Source of the DNA: Clostridium polynesiense
Lineage (GTDB): Bacteria; Bacillota; Clostridia; Clostridiales; Clostridiaceae
DNA: 55,993 bases
Direction of reading: 5' to 3'
Assembly (NCBI RefSeq): GCF_000820705.1
Contig: NZ_CCXI01000143.1
Span: 1 to 55,993, forward strand
Part shown: piece by piece, positions 17,217 to 25,405 of the stretch
Layout: every line of letters begins with the position of its first letter
Numbering within the stretch: position 1 is the first letter of the stretch
The notes under the pieces: generated by a model
Databases searched by the model: none
Seen by the model: the letters and a program-made list of their open reading frames with translations, nothing else
What the model was told of the DNA's origin: nothing
Translations under genes and position numbers: made by a program

Positions 17217-17627
17217 TTAAAAATCCTCATCCATTGTTGCTTTAATTGTAAACTCTCTAATTTGTTCTCTACCTGAACTCATTGTTCCTTCAACAATTTC
17301 ATTTAGCTCTTTATTCATTTCTCTAAAAAGTGATGCTTCAATTACCATAGATAAATTAGTACCTGTAATAAGTTTTACTTTATCATTCACATATTTAGCA
17401 GCTGTTTTAAATGGAGTACCACCTAAAATATCTGTAAATATTATTAAGCTATCACAATCTTTTAACTCATTAAGAGCCTTTTTTATCTCATCTTCAAGCA
17501 TTTCTCCTGTTAGTTCTTGAAGAAAATCAATTGAAATAAAATTCTTTTGTTCTCCAGCTATTAATTTAACAGATGACTCTAATCCACTAGCAAAAGACCC
17601 ATGTCCTACTAATATTATTCCAATCAT
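17217..17627 (-). CDS. PTS mannose-family IIA protein
   Basis: 136 residues. The phosphorylated His is in ILVGHGSFA near residue 9, and DILGGTP near residue 67 is diagnostic of the mannose-family IIA fold. It receives phosphate from HPr and passes it to the IIB at 20873-21337. Its ATG overlaps the murQ stop (ATGA), so it is co-translated as the last gene of the operon. Confidence 0.9.
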   Translation of the reverse strand: MIGIILVGHGSFASGLESSVKLIAGEQKNFISIDFLQELTGEMLEDEIKKALNELKDCDSLIIFTDILGGTPFKTAAKYVNDKVKLITGTNLSMVIEASLFREMNKELNEIVEGTMSSGREQIREFTIKATMDEDF

Positions 17628-18529
17628 TGTCCTATCTCCTCCCTAATAGCCTTAGAAATATTTCCTTCATTTTTCTCTAACATTCTTGATACTTCATCGT
17701 AGCCTTTGCCAGTCAGCTCCATTAATATTGCATGCTTAACACTTTGATTTGAAAGCTCTATTAAAGCAGAGGCTCTTTCCATATCACAAGAGGTACTTTC
17801 CATTATTATTCTCTTTGATCTTTCTACTAATTTTTCATTAGTAGCTTGTACATCAACCATTAAGTTTTTATATACTTTCCCTAACTTTATCATAGTAGTT
17901 GTTGATATGATGTTTAAAATCATTTTTTGTGCTGTTCCTGCCTTCATTCTTGTTGAACCAGTTACAACCTCAGGACCTACTATAGCTTCAATATTTACCT
18001 TTGCATGCTTACCTATAGTACTATTGCTTACACAGCTAATTGCTCCGGTAAATGCCCCAATTGAGTTTGCATAATCTAATCCGCCAATTACATAAGGAGT
18101 TCTGCCACTTGCTGCAAGGCCTATAACTGTATCTTTCTCTGTAAGACCTAATTCTTTTAAGTCTTCCACAGCTAAATCCTTAGAATCTTCCGCACCTTCT
18201 TTTGCCTTAATTATTGCATCCTTTCCTCCAGCAATTATACCTTGTACCAATTCATAAGAAACCCCGAATGTAGGAGGACATTCACTAGCATCAAGAATTC
18301 CAAGTCTTCCACTAGTTCCTGCACCAATATATATTAATCTTCCTCCTGTTTTTATTCTTTCTACTATTTCATCAATAAGGGTTTGGATCTCTATATTGCA
18401 TTTTTTGATTTCTGCCGGAATTTTTTCGTCTTCAGAATTTATTAGGTTTACTATATCTAAAGTACTTAAAGTATCAATATTTATAGTGTTTTGGTTTATT
18501 TGCTCGGTCTCTAGCTTCTTTAACTCCAT
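17624..18529 (-). CDS. murQ: N-acetylmuramic acid 6-phosphate etherase
   Basis: 301 residues, the usual MurQ length. The SIS-domain phosphosugar motif is GAGTSGRLGILDASECPPTFG-like (about residues 65-85), including the catalytic-type Glu, followed by GSTRMKAGTAQKM near 190. MurQ splits MurNAc-6-phosphate into GlcNAc-6-phosphate and D-lactate. It lies between nanE and the IIA gene with 3-bp spacing or overlap, so the PTS probably imports MurNAc or a MurNAc-containing sugar. NagA and NagB are not in the window. Confidence 0.93.
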   Translation of the reverse strand: MELKKLETEQINQNTINIDTLSTLDIVNLINSEDEKIPAEIKKCNIEIQTLIDEIVERIKTGGRLIYIGAGTSGRLGILDASECPPTFGVSYELVQGIIAGGKDAIIKAKEGAEDSKDLAVEDLKELGLTEKDTVIGLAASGRTPYVIGGLDYANSIGAFTGAISCVSNSTIGKHAKVNIEAIVGPEVVTGSTRMKAGTAQKMILNIISTTTMIKLGKVYKNLMVDVQATNEKLVERSKRIIMESTSCDMERASALIELSNQSVKHAILMELTGKGYDEVSRMLEKNEGNISKAIREEIGQ

Positions 18530-18532
18530 TGT

Positions 18533-19243
18533 TTATTCCTCTTCTTTAACTATATTATAATCATTTATCTTATCTACATATTTTTTTGTAATAATTTCTG
18601 GTCTTGTAATAGCTGTACCAATTACTACTGTATGTGCTCCAGCCTCTAAGGCCCTTATAGCATCTTCCTCAGTATTAATTTTTCCCTCTGCTATTACAGG
18701 AGTATCTGTTATAGCAACTATATCTCCAATAAGCTTAATATTAACTTCTTTTATATCTTTTGTAGCTTCTGTATAACCGCTTAAAGTAGTACTAATTATA
18801 TCTAAATTCAAAGGTAATATGTTTTTTGCTTCTTGTACTGTAGATACTTCTCCCATAATTAATACATCAGGATAATTTTCCCTAATTCTTTTTACTATAT
18901 CTTCAAACTTCTCATCATTTGGTCTTTTTCTTGAAGTCGCGTCTAGGGCTATTATATCAATACCTGTTTTTAAAATGGATTCAGCACTTTTATAAGTTGG
19001 TGTAATATATACATCATACCCCTCATGCCATTCTTTATTTATTCCTATTACAGGCAAATCCACTACTTTTTTAATTGCAGCTATATTATCAGCACCTGTA
19101 GCCCTTATTCCAACAGCTCCTCCTTCTTTCGCTGCTTTAGCAAAAGCAGCCATAATTTCACATCCATACATTGGCCAGCCAACTCTAGCTTGGCAAGATA
19201 CAATTAATCCACCTTCTATTTTTTTCATAACATTATTTTTCAT
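18533..19243 (-). CDS. nanE: N-acetylmannosamine-6-phosphate 2-epimerase
   Basis: 236 residues with a TIM-barrel pattern: GGLIVSCQARVGWPMYG at the N-terminus, GIRATGADNI, a central IIALDATSRKRP motif carrying the catalytic-type residues, and HTVVIGTAITRPE near the end. NanE converts ManNAc-6-P to GlcNAc-6-P. The start ATG lies one base past the stop of the PTS permease gene, with GGGATG 7 nt before it. With MurQ it feeds two amino sugars into GlcNAc-6-P. Confidence 0.92.
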   Translation of the reverse strand: MKNNVMKKIEGGLIVSCQARVGWPMYGCEIMAAFAKAAKEGGAVGIRATGADNIAAIKKVVDLPVIGINKEWHEGYDVYITPTYKSAESILKTGIDIIALDATSRKRPNDEKFEDIVKRIRENYPDVLIMGEVSTVQEAKNILPLNLDIISTTLSGYTEATKDIKEVNIKLIGDIVAITDTPVIAEGKINTEEDAIRALEAGAHTVVIGTAITRPEIITKKYVDKINDYNIVKEEE

Positions 19244-19244
19244 A

Positions 19245-20852
19245 CTAGAACATCCCTATTGCCTTTCCTAATATCCCTAAAATAAAACTAGCAAGTACAC
19301 AAATATACATTCCCTTTTTATTTTTCTTTAAGATATTGTAAAATCCAAGTACAACTAATACTGGTAATAAAGAAGGTATTATCGAATTAATTAAATCTTG
19401 AACTACTATTTCTTTTCCTCCAAACACCCATACATAAGCGATATTAATCTTAACAAAGGAAACAATCATAGCTCCAACCACCATCATTCCTACTATGGTA
19501 GCTCCTTCAACAAATTTTTCTAATATATCAGTACTCTTCATCTTAGCTACTAAAGATGTTCCGAGCTTATGTCCATACTTTATGAAATACCATCTGGAAA
19601 GAACATTTAGTGCAACGTTAGGCACTAAGAATACTACAGGGCCAAGAACATTTCCTTCTAAAGCCATACCAGCACCTATAGCAGCAAATATTGTCATGAA
19701 GGTTGCCTTAAATATTGAATCTCCAATTCCTGAAAGTGGTCCCATTAATGCAGCTTTAGCAGATGAAATTGCTTCAGCAGTAATTGGTTTTCCCATAGCT
19801 TTTTGTTCCTCTAAAGCAAGAGAAACTCCAAGAATAGCATTTCCTGTATATGGATGACAATTAAAGAATTCATTATGTCTTAATAACGCTTCATGTAAAT
19901 CTTCTTGATTTGGATATAATTTCTTAAGAGCTGGAATCATAGCATAACAGAAACCTAATGATGTATATCGTTCATAGTTAATACTTGTCATGCTAAAGAA
20001 GCTTCTAATATATGTCTTAACTAATTCCTTCTTAGTTAGAATTCCTCCAACATTTTTCATTGGATCTTCAATTTCTTCCTCTTCATCATCAAAGTCATCA
20101 AAATCATCAGCTTCTGCTTTTTTACTATCTCCTCTGAGAGTAAACACTGCTGCAGCTATACCTACCCCAATTAATGAAACTGCCAAAACATTTATTTTAA
20201 AGTATACTGCAAATACAAATCCTATTAAGAAGAAAGACCAATATTTTTTAAAGTTCATCATTTTTAATAACATAGCCATACCAACTGCTGGTAAGATACC
20301 TGAGGCTACCTTTAATCCCTCAACTAATACTGCCGGCATACTATTAACTACTTGATTAACATATTCACTACCAAAGTTTATAGCTAAAAAAGTTGGTATA
20401 AAGAATACAATAAAGAAAGTAATTAGACCTGATAAATGAATTAACTCAACTTTTCTGATTTCACCTTTTTGTAAATACTTATCTGCTATATGCATTAAGA
20501 AAATATTTATGTTCCATGCTAACATAATTAATATCTGTGCAAGCATACCAATTGGTAAAGCAAGTGCAATACCTATTTCAGGGTTACCACCATTGGCAAT
20601 GGCAAATACCGTTGATAACATACCCGCAATCTGTGCATTAGGAGGTACGCTTCCTCCAATAGGAAGAATTCCCATATACATTAATTCTACACTACCACCT
20701 ACGATCAACCCAGTTGTTATATCTCCCATTAATAGACCAACTATAGCTCCCCCTACCACTGGTCTTGATATCATCCAATATCCATAACCATAATTCTCAA
20801 CCATTAAAATAGCAATAAAAATACTTAATAATACCACTGTAACTGTATTCAC
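19245..20852 (-). CDS. PTS mannose-family IIC-IID fusion permease
   Basis: 535 residues. Residues 1-240 match IIC (many membrane helices, SVELMYMGILPIGGSVPP). Residues 248-264 form an acidic linker (DDFDDFDDEEEEIEDP). Residues 265-535 match IID (FFSMTSINYERYTSLGFCYAMI, HNEFFNCHPYTGN, MGPLSGIGDSIFKATF). In most mannose-family systems IIC and IID are two proteins, so this is a single-chain permease. The Met at residue 265 would allow separate production of IID, but no good ribosome site is evident before it. Substrate is inferred from nanE/murQ. Confidence 0.9.
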   Translation of the reverse strand: MNTVTVVLLSIFIAILMVENYGYGYWMISRPVVGGAIVGLLMGDITTGLIVGGSVELMYMGILPIGGSVPPNAQIAGMLSTVFAIANGGNPEIGIALALPIGMLAQILIMLAWNINIFLMHIADKYLQKGEIRKVELIHLSGLITFFIVFFIPTFLAINFGSEYVNQVVNSMPAVLVEGLKVASGILPAVGMAMLLKMMNFKKYWSFFLIGFVFAVYFKINVLAVSLIGVGIAAAVFTLRGDSKKAEADDFDDFDDEEEEIEDPMKNVGGILTKKELVKTYIRSFFSMTSINYERYTSLGFCYAMIPALKKLYPNQEDLHEALLRHNEFFNCHPYTGNAILGVSLALEEQKAMGKPITAEAISSAKAALMGPLSGIGDSIFKATFMTIFAAIGAGMALEGNVLGPVVFLVPNVALNVLSRWYFIKYGHKLGTSLVAKMKSTDILEKFVEGATIVGMMVVGAMIVSFVKINIAYVWVFGGKEIVVQDLINSIIPSLLPVLVVLGFYNILKKNKKGMYICVLASFILGILGKAIGMF

Positions 20853-20872
20853 GATTTTTTCCCTCTCCTATC

Positions 20873-21337
20873 TTATAGTTTTTCTTCTAAATCAATGGAC
20901 CTATCTGATGGAGTTGCTCTAATTTCCAACTTGACTCCTTCAGATTTTAATTGTCTAAATATGTCTTTTAATTCTTCATCCAAAAAAACAGTGTTAGATA
21001 TCTGTTCTCTGCCTTCCTTGTGGTATAATCCTCCAACATTAATTTCCTTCAATTCTACACCATTTTTAACTATATGCAGTAAGGGTTTTGGACTCTTAAC
21101 AACAACGAATATTTTTTTCTTTTGATGCTTCTTTAGAAATTCAGTAGCATCCTCTTGATTTTTTACAAAACATCTCATTCCTAGTGGTGTTGCCATTTCT
21201 AATAATGATTTCTGAAAGTTATCCTTACAAACCTCATCATCAATTACTAATATTGCATCACTTGGATATTGTACTGACCAAGCAAAGGCAACTTGTCCAT
21301 GAATAAGTCTCTCATCGATTCTTGCTATTGTTATCAT
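20873..21337 (-). CDS. PTS mannose-family IIB protein
   Basis: 154 residues. The phosphorylatable His is in RIDERLIHGQVAFAW near residue 13, the standard site of mannose-family IIB, and the rest follows the family (VNVGGLYHKEGREQI-like region). It takes phosphate from the IIA and phosphorylates the incoming sugar. It is the first transport gene after the operator region. Confidence 0.92.
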   Translation of the reverse strand: MITIARIDERLIHGQVAFAWSVQYPSDAILVIDDEVCKDNFQKSLLEMATPLGMRCFVKNQEDATEFLKKHQKKKIFVVVKSPKPLLHIVKNGVELKEINVGGLYHKEGREQISNTVFLDEELKDIFRQLKSEGVKLEIRATPSDRSIDLEEKL

Positions 21338-21366
21338 TTCCTATCCTCCTTGTTTCGTTTGTCATT

Positions 21367-21437
21367 AGTATAACGTTTTCTTTCATCCGATTCAATGAAA
21401 TAGCACTAATATGAAACGCCATTTCATCATTTGAAAT
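21367..21437 (-). promoter_or_regulatory. PTS operon promoter with clustered operators
   Basis: On the - strand TTGAAT (21390-21395) and TATACT (21367-21372) are 17 nt apart. Around and upstream are three inverted repeats built on TTTCA/TGAAA: TTTCAT-8-ATGAAA (21381-21400), TGAAA-5-TTTCA (21412-21426) and ATTTCA-5-TGAAAT (21421-21437). These are plausible binding sites for the RpiR protein encoded just upstream, which would allow repression or activation by an amino-sugar phosphate. Confidence 0.7.
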
Positions 21438-21443
21438 TAGCTA

Positions 21444-22277
21444 TTATTCAATTCGTGTTTTATGTATTTTGTGAGAGGTATTCTCATAATCATAATTACA
21501 GTAAACAGTATATAAAATATCAACTACATGAAGAGATGCTGTACGGGAAGAAATTGCACCACTTCTAAATTTGCTTTCTTTATCACTAACATAAAGATTA
21601 TAATCACATAATTTTGATAAACTATTTTCACTGCTGGAGGTTATAGATACTGTTTTGACAAAATTATCTTTTAATATTTGAGCTATATCAAGCATTTGTT
21701 TTGATTCTCCTGAATAAGAGAATAATAAAGCGAAATGCTCAGGAGTACTATTCACCGCCTGTACATACTGACGATCATATAGAGCAAAGTTAATAGCATT
21801 TTTACCCACTCTAGTAAATTTAAATGTTGCATCCAAAGCAATTATATGGCTGCTGCCTATACCATATAAATCAAGAATCCTTGCATTTTTAATTAACTGT
21901 ACTACCGTACTTAGGGTTTCAGTATTAATTAATATGGAAGTTTCTTCAATAGATTGGGTATTTATAGTGTTTAATTTTTCAATTATTTCTTTAATATTGT
22001 CAGTCTGCCTTATTGATGTTGAATCCAATATTTCAATATTTTTACTTTCAAAATACTTTATTTCTTGATTTATAAGAAGCTTTAACTTATTAAAGCCGCC
22101 TATATCCATCCTCTTGCATAATCTTACTACAGTAGCAGCAGATGTATATGTTTTTTCCCCCAATTCTTTACTGGTAAGTTCTAATACTTCATGGGGTTTT
22201 TTTAGTATATAATCCCTCACCTGAGATTCTGCCTCAGGTAAACTTTTATTATCCCTCAGCTTTATCAAAACGCTCAT
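21444..22277 (-). CDS. RpiR/MurR-family transcription regulator
   Basis: 277 residues. An N-terminal HTH_6 domain (LTSKELGEKTYTSAATVVRLCKRMDIGGF) is followed by a SIS sugar-phosphate domain with LDLYGIGSSHI and LLFSYSGESKQML. Known: this family senses sugar phosphates; MurR controls murQ in E. coli. It is the first gene upstream of the PTS-nanE-murQ operon with the operator cluster in the 106-bp gap, so it is the likely local regulator. Effector (MurNAc-6-P, ManNAc-6-P or GlcNAc-6-P) is unknown. Confidence 0.88.
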   Translation of the reverse strand: MSVLIKLRDNKSLPEAESQVRDYILKKPHEVLELTSKELGEKTYTSAATVVRLCKRMDIGGFNKLKLLINQEIKYFESKNIEILDSTSIRQTDNIKEIIEKLNTINTQSIEETSILINTETLSTVVQLIKNARILDLYGIGSSHIIALDATFKFTRVGKNAINFALYDRQYVQAVNSTPEHFALLFSYSGESKQMLDIAQILKDNFVKTVSITSSSENSLSKLCDYNLYVSDKESKFRSGAISSRTASLHVVDILYTVYCNYDYENTSHKIHKTRIE

Positions 22278-22470
22278 TATAACATCACCTTTCTTGTCTG
22301 ATTTATTACAATCCTACTTTTCCTTATTAATTTAGCTATTAAAAAATGTTACTAAATCACACATAAAAGAATCATCTCTATCTATCAGTACTTACATAGT
22401 CTCCCCCTTAAAATATAAGTATATTTTACATTATATCTTAATAAAAAAAAAATCCCTTAATGATTGTTTT

Positions 22471-22499
22471 TTGCAGTAATGATTATAATCAATTATAAT
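22471..22499 (+). promoter_or_regulatory. Promoter of the Bce-type two-component operon
   Basis: TTGCAG (22471-22476) and TATAAT (22494-22499) with a 17-nt spacer, about 40 bp before the response regulator start. Confidence 0.75.
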
Positions 22500-22538
22500 A
22501 GCTTTAATACAATATTTGTTAACAAAGGGAGTAAATCT

Positions 22539-23207
22539 ATGGCAAAGATTATTATTATAGAAGATACCGATACTATAAGGAGGGAACTTAGTACCTTTCT
22601 AACAAGATATGGTTATTATGTTGTTGCTCCAACAAGCTTTGAAAATATTATTGATTATACTCTTGGAGAAGCACCGGATTTGGTACTCTTAGACATAAAC
22701 CTGCCTATATTCGATGGATATCACATATGTAGAGAATTAAGAAAAAGTTCTGATGTCCCAATAATAATGGTTACAAGCAGGGATAGCGAAATGGATGAAC
22801 TTATGAGTATGAATTTAGGAGCTGATGATTTTATCACAAAACCCTATAATACTCAAATTCTTTTGGCAAGAATCGCATCTATATTAAGAAGAATTGAAGG
22901 TTCCAACACCCAGGACATAATTTCTTACAATGACTTAAAGCTTAATTTATCAAATGGCACTATCACATATAAAGGCAGTACTGCAGAGCTAACAAAAAAT
23001 GAGCTTAAAATCCTATCATGTTTGATTAGAAATAAAGGAAAGATTGTATCTAGAGATGATTTAATGGACTTTATGTGGAGTTCTGAAATTTTTGTGGATG
23101 ATAATATTTTATCTGTAAATGTTACAAGACTAAGAAAAAAGCTCGAAGAAGTTGGAATGAAAGATAATATTGAAACTAGACGCGGGTTAGGATATATAAT
23201 GCCATGA
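22539..23207 (+). CDS. OmpR-family response regulator, BceR-type
   Basis: 222 residues from ATG 22539, which has AAAGGGAG about 7 nt upstream; an open frame extends further 5' without a good site. The receiver domain has acidic residues in IIEDTD and the phosphorylated Asp in LVLLDINLP near residue 52. A C-terminal winged helix follows (TKNELKILSCLIRNKGKIVSRDDLMDFMW, RRGLGYIMP). It overlaps the kinase start by 4 bp. Known: BceR-type regulators activate adjacent Bce-type ABC transporters on peptide antibiotic stress. Confidence 0.88.
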   Translation: MAKIIIIEDTDTIRRELSTFLTRYGYYVVAPTSFENIIDYTLGEAPDLVLLDINLPIFDGYHICRELRKSSDVPIIMVTSRDSEMDELMSMNLGADDFITKPYNTQILLARIASILRRIEGSNTQDIISYNDLKLNLSNGTITYKGSTAELTKNELKILSCLIRNKGKIVSRDDLMDFMWSSEIFVDDNILSVNVTRLRKKLEEVGMKDNIETRRGLGYIMP

Positions 23208-24217
23208 GTATAAAAGATTATTTAAAAGATAGATTTGTATTTTTGCTTATTAATTTTATACTGTTCCTTATTATTTGCGGCATTATGCTGCTTATTGGTA
23301 TTCGTGCCAATATAATTCTCTTAACCTTTTGCATATGGTTTCTTCCCCTACTTTCCTTTATAACTTTGGAATATACTAAACTAAGCAGATTTTATACTGA
23401 GCTAGCAGATGTAATAGATAGCTTGGATAAAAAATATTTGCTCTCTGAAGTCATAAAAAAACCTAGATTTACAGAAGGGAAATTTATATATAATTTATTA
23501 AAAGTGGCTAATAAAGACATGCATGAACATGTAAAAGAATATAGAGATATGCATAGTGAGTATAGGGAGTATATAGAAACCTGGGTTCATGAGATAAAAA
23601 CTCCCATTGCCTCTACAAGACTAATTATTGAAAACAACCAAAATGAGATTACAAGAAATATTGCTTATGAGATTAAGACAATTGAAAGTTACATAGAACA
23701 GGTATTATACTACTCTAGAAGTAATAATGTGAGCAAAGATTACATTATTAAAGAGATTTCTTTAGCTTCTCTTGTTAAGTCCGTGATTAAAAGGAATTCA
23801 AGGGATTTTATAAACAAGAGAATATCTATTGATATTGAAGGTGTAGAAGGTTCAGTATATAGTGACACCAAGTGGCTTGAGTTCATATTAAATCAAATAA
23901 TTATAAACTCCATTAAATACTCCAAGGAAAAGGTAGGTAAAGTAAAAATATATTCTATTAGAAATGAAAACAACATAGTACTTAAAATTGAAGATAATGG
24001 AATAGGTATTATAAATAAAGATATAAACAGAGTTTTTGAGAAAGGCTTTACTGGAGAAAATGGCAGAAAACTTAGAAGGTCTACCGGTATTGGACTTTTT
24101 TTGTGTAAGACGCTTTGTGATCAGCTTGGGTTAGGTCTAACTTTAACTTCGCAAGCTGGCGAAGGTACAAATGTCAGTATTATCTTTCCCATAGGAAGAA
24201 ATAATTTGTTGAATTGA
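23204..24217 (+). CDS. Intramembrane-sensing histidine kinase, BceS-type
   Basis: 337 residues. Two N-terminal membrane helices (about 13-35 and 38-55) have almost no extracellular loop, the hallmark of BceS-like kinases. The phospho-accepting His is in WVHEIKTPIAS near residue 128. ATP-binding boxes follow: NQIIINSIKYS, EDNGIGI, and STGIGLFLCKTLCDQLG. Known: such kinases sense bacitracin or lantibiotics through the partner transporter rather than on their own. Translated with the regulator (4-bp overlap). Confidence 0.88.
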   Translation: MSIKDYLKDRFVFLLINFILFLIICGIMLLIGIRANIILLTFCIWFLPLLSFITLEYTKLSRFYTELADVIDSLDKKYLLSEVIKKPRFTEGKFIYNLLKVANKDMHEHVKEYRDMHSEYREYIETWVHEIKTPIASTRLIIENNQNEITRNIAYEIKTIESYIEQVLYYSRSNNVSKDYIIKEISLASLVKSVIKRNSRDFINKRISIDIEGVEGSVYSDTKWLEFILNQIIINSIKYSKEKVGKVKIYSIRNENNIVLKIEDNGIGIINKDINRVFEKGFTGENGRKLRRSTGIGLFLCKTLCDQLGLGLTLTSQAGEGTNVSIIFPIGRNNLLN

Positions 24218-24401
24218 TCTTAAAGGATTTATAGCTATTGCTTGCTGCGGTGCTGTGAATCCTTTTTTTACATTACAAAAATGTAACTTTAGTGAAATAT
24301 AAACGAATATGTATCTATGAAAAACTCTAGTAAGATAAAACTGTAGACAGAACATTAATATATGAGAGCTGCAATTCATTATATACAAGGAGGAATTTAC
24401 T

Positions 24402-24548
24402 ATAAAAAAACTACTAATACCTATACTAGCAGGTATGCTTATAATTGTTGGGGGTGGCGCTTCCTATAAATACTTTAATGGTCCTAAAATCAAAGAGATC
24501 CCACTAACTAAAAGTATAGATGACAAGGGAAAAGCTACTGCCCCTTAA
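24402..24548 (+). pseudogene. Remnant of a small membrane-anchored gene, ATA at the start position
   Basis: AGGAGG at 24388-24393 precedes an open frame that begins with ATA, not ATG, and encodes KKLLIPILAGMLIIVGGG, a membrane anchor, then a short exposed region ending at TAA 24546-24548. Frame-matching sequence (PNDTVYFSEKSKKLA) continues past the stop. It looks like the N-terminus of an anchored protein, perhaps an HlyD-like adaptor, that has lost its start and most of its body. It lies between the kinase and the ABC genes. Confidence 0.5.
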
Positions 24549-24637
24549 CCAAATGATACAGTTTATTTTTCTGAAAAAAGCAAAAAGCTGGCATGAAAAA
24601 TGCCAAAGGTAATTATAGAGTGATGGAGGAATTATAT

Positions 24638-25405
24638 ATGGAAAATATATTGAGTGTTGAAAAAATTGAAAAGTACTATGGAAACAAAGGGAATGTTACT
24701 AAGGCTATTGATAATATCTCTTTCAAAGTGGATAAGGGAGAGTTTGTTGGTATAATGGGGCCCTCAGGCAGCGGTAAGACTACTCTTTTAAATTGTATTT
24801 CAACTATTGATACTGTTACAACAGGACATATTGTTATAAATAAAAAAGATATTACAACTCTTAAGTCAAAGGGCTTAGAGGAATTTAGAAGAGATGAATT
24901 AGGATTTATTTTTCAAGATTTTAATCTTTTAGATACCCTGACTGCTTACGAGAATATAGCCTTGGCTCTAACTATACAAAATAGAAAAGCTTCTAAAATA
25001 GATTCAGCTATAAAAGAAGTTTCAGAAAAGCTTGAAATTACGGATGTACTAAAAAAGTATCCTTTTCAAATGTCAGGAGGACAAAAACAAAGAGTGGCTT
25101 CTGCCAGAGCCCTGGTAACCAAACCTTCGCTTATATTGGCTGATGAACCTACTGGAGCTTTAGATTCAAAATCCTCACGACTTCTTCTAGACTCCTTTGA
25201 AAAGTTAAACAAAGAAGTTCAGGCTACCATACTTATGGTTACTCATGATGCCTTTACAGCAAGCTATGCCCACAGAATTTTGTTTATTAAGGATGGCAGG
25301 ATTTTTAATGAATTAATGCGTGGAAATGATACAAGAAAGGAATTCTTCAATAAAATAATTGAAGTCGTAACTTTACTTGGAGGGGATGCAAGCGATGTTT
25401 TTTAA
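24638..25405 (+). CDS. Bce-type ABC transporter ATP-binding protein
   Basis: 255 residues from ATG 24638 with GGAGG upstream. Walker A GPSGSGKTT near residue 42, signature MSGGQKQRVASARAL near 145, and Walker B LILADEPTGALDS near 165, as in the MacB/BceA family. The 3' end overlaps bceB-like by 11 bp. With the FtsX-type permease it forms a transporter that removes or frees targets from peptide antibiotics and signals to the kinase. Confidence 0.9.
   Translation: MENILSVEKIEKYYGNKGNVTKAIDNISFKVDKGEFVGIMGPSGSGKTTLLNCISTIDTVTTGHIVINKKDITTLKSKGLEEFRRDELGFIFQDFNLLDTLTAYENIALALTIQNRKASKIDSAIKEVSEKLEITDVLKKYPFQMSGGQKQRVASARALVTKPSLILADEPTGALDSKSSRLLLDSFEKLNKEVQATILMVTHDAFTASYAHRILFIKDGRIFNELMRGNDTRKEFFNKIIEVVTLLGGDASDVF

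Noticed and set aside
22464-22538. Longer N-terminus for the response regulator
   Set aside because: The extra 25 codons lack a ribosome site and precede the conserved IIIIEDTD start; part overlaps the promoter.
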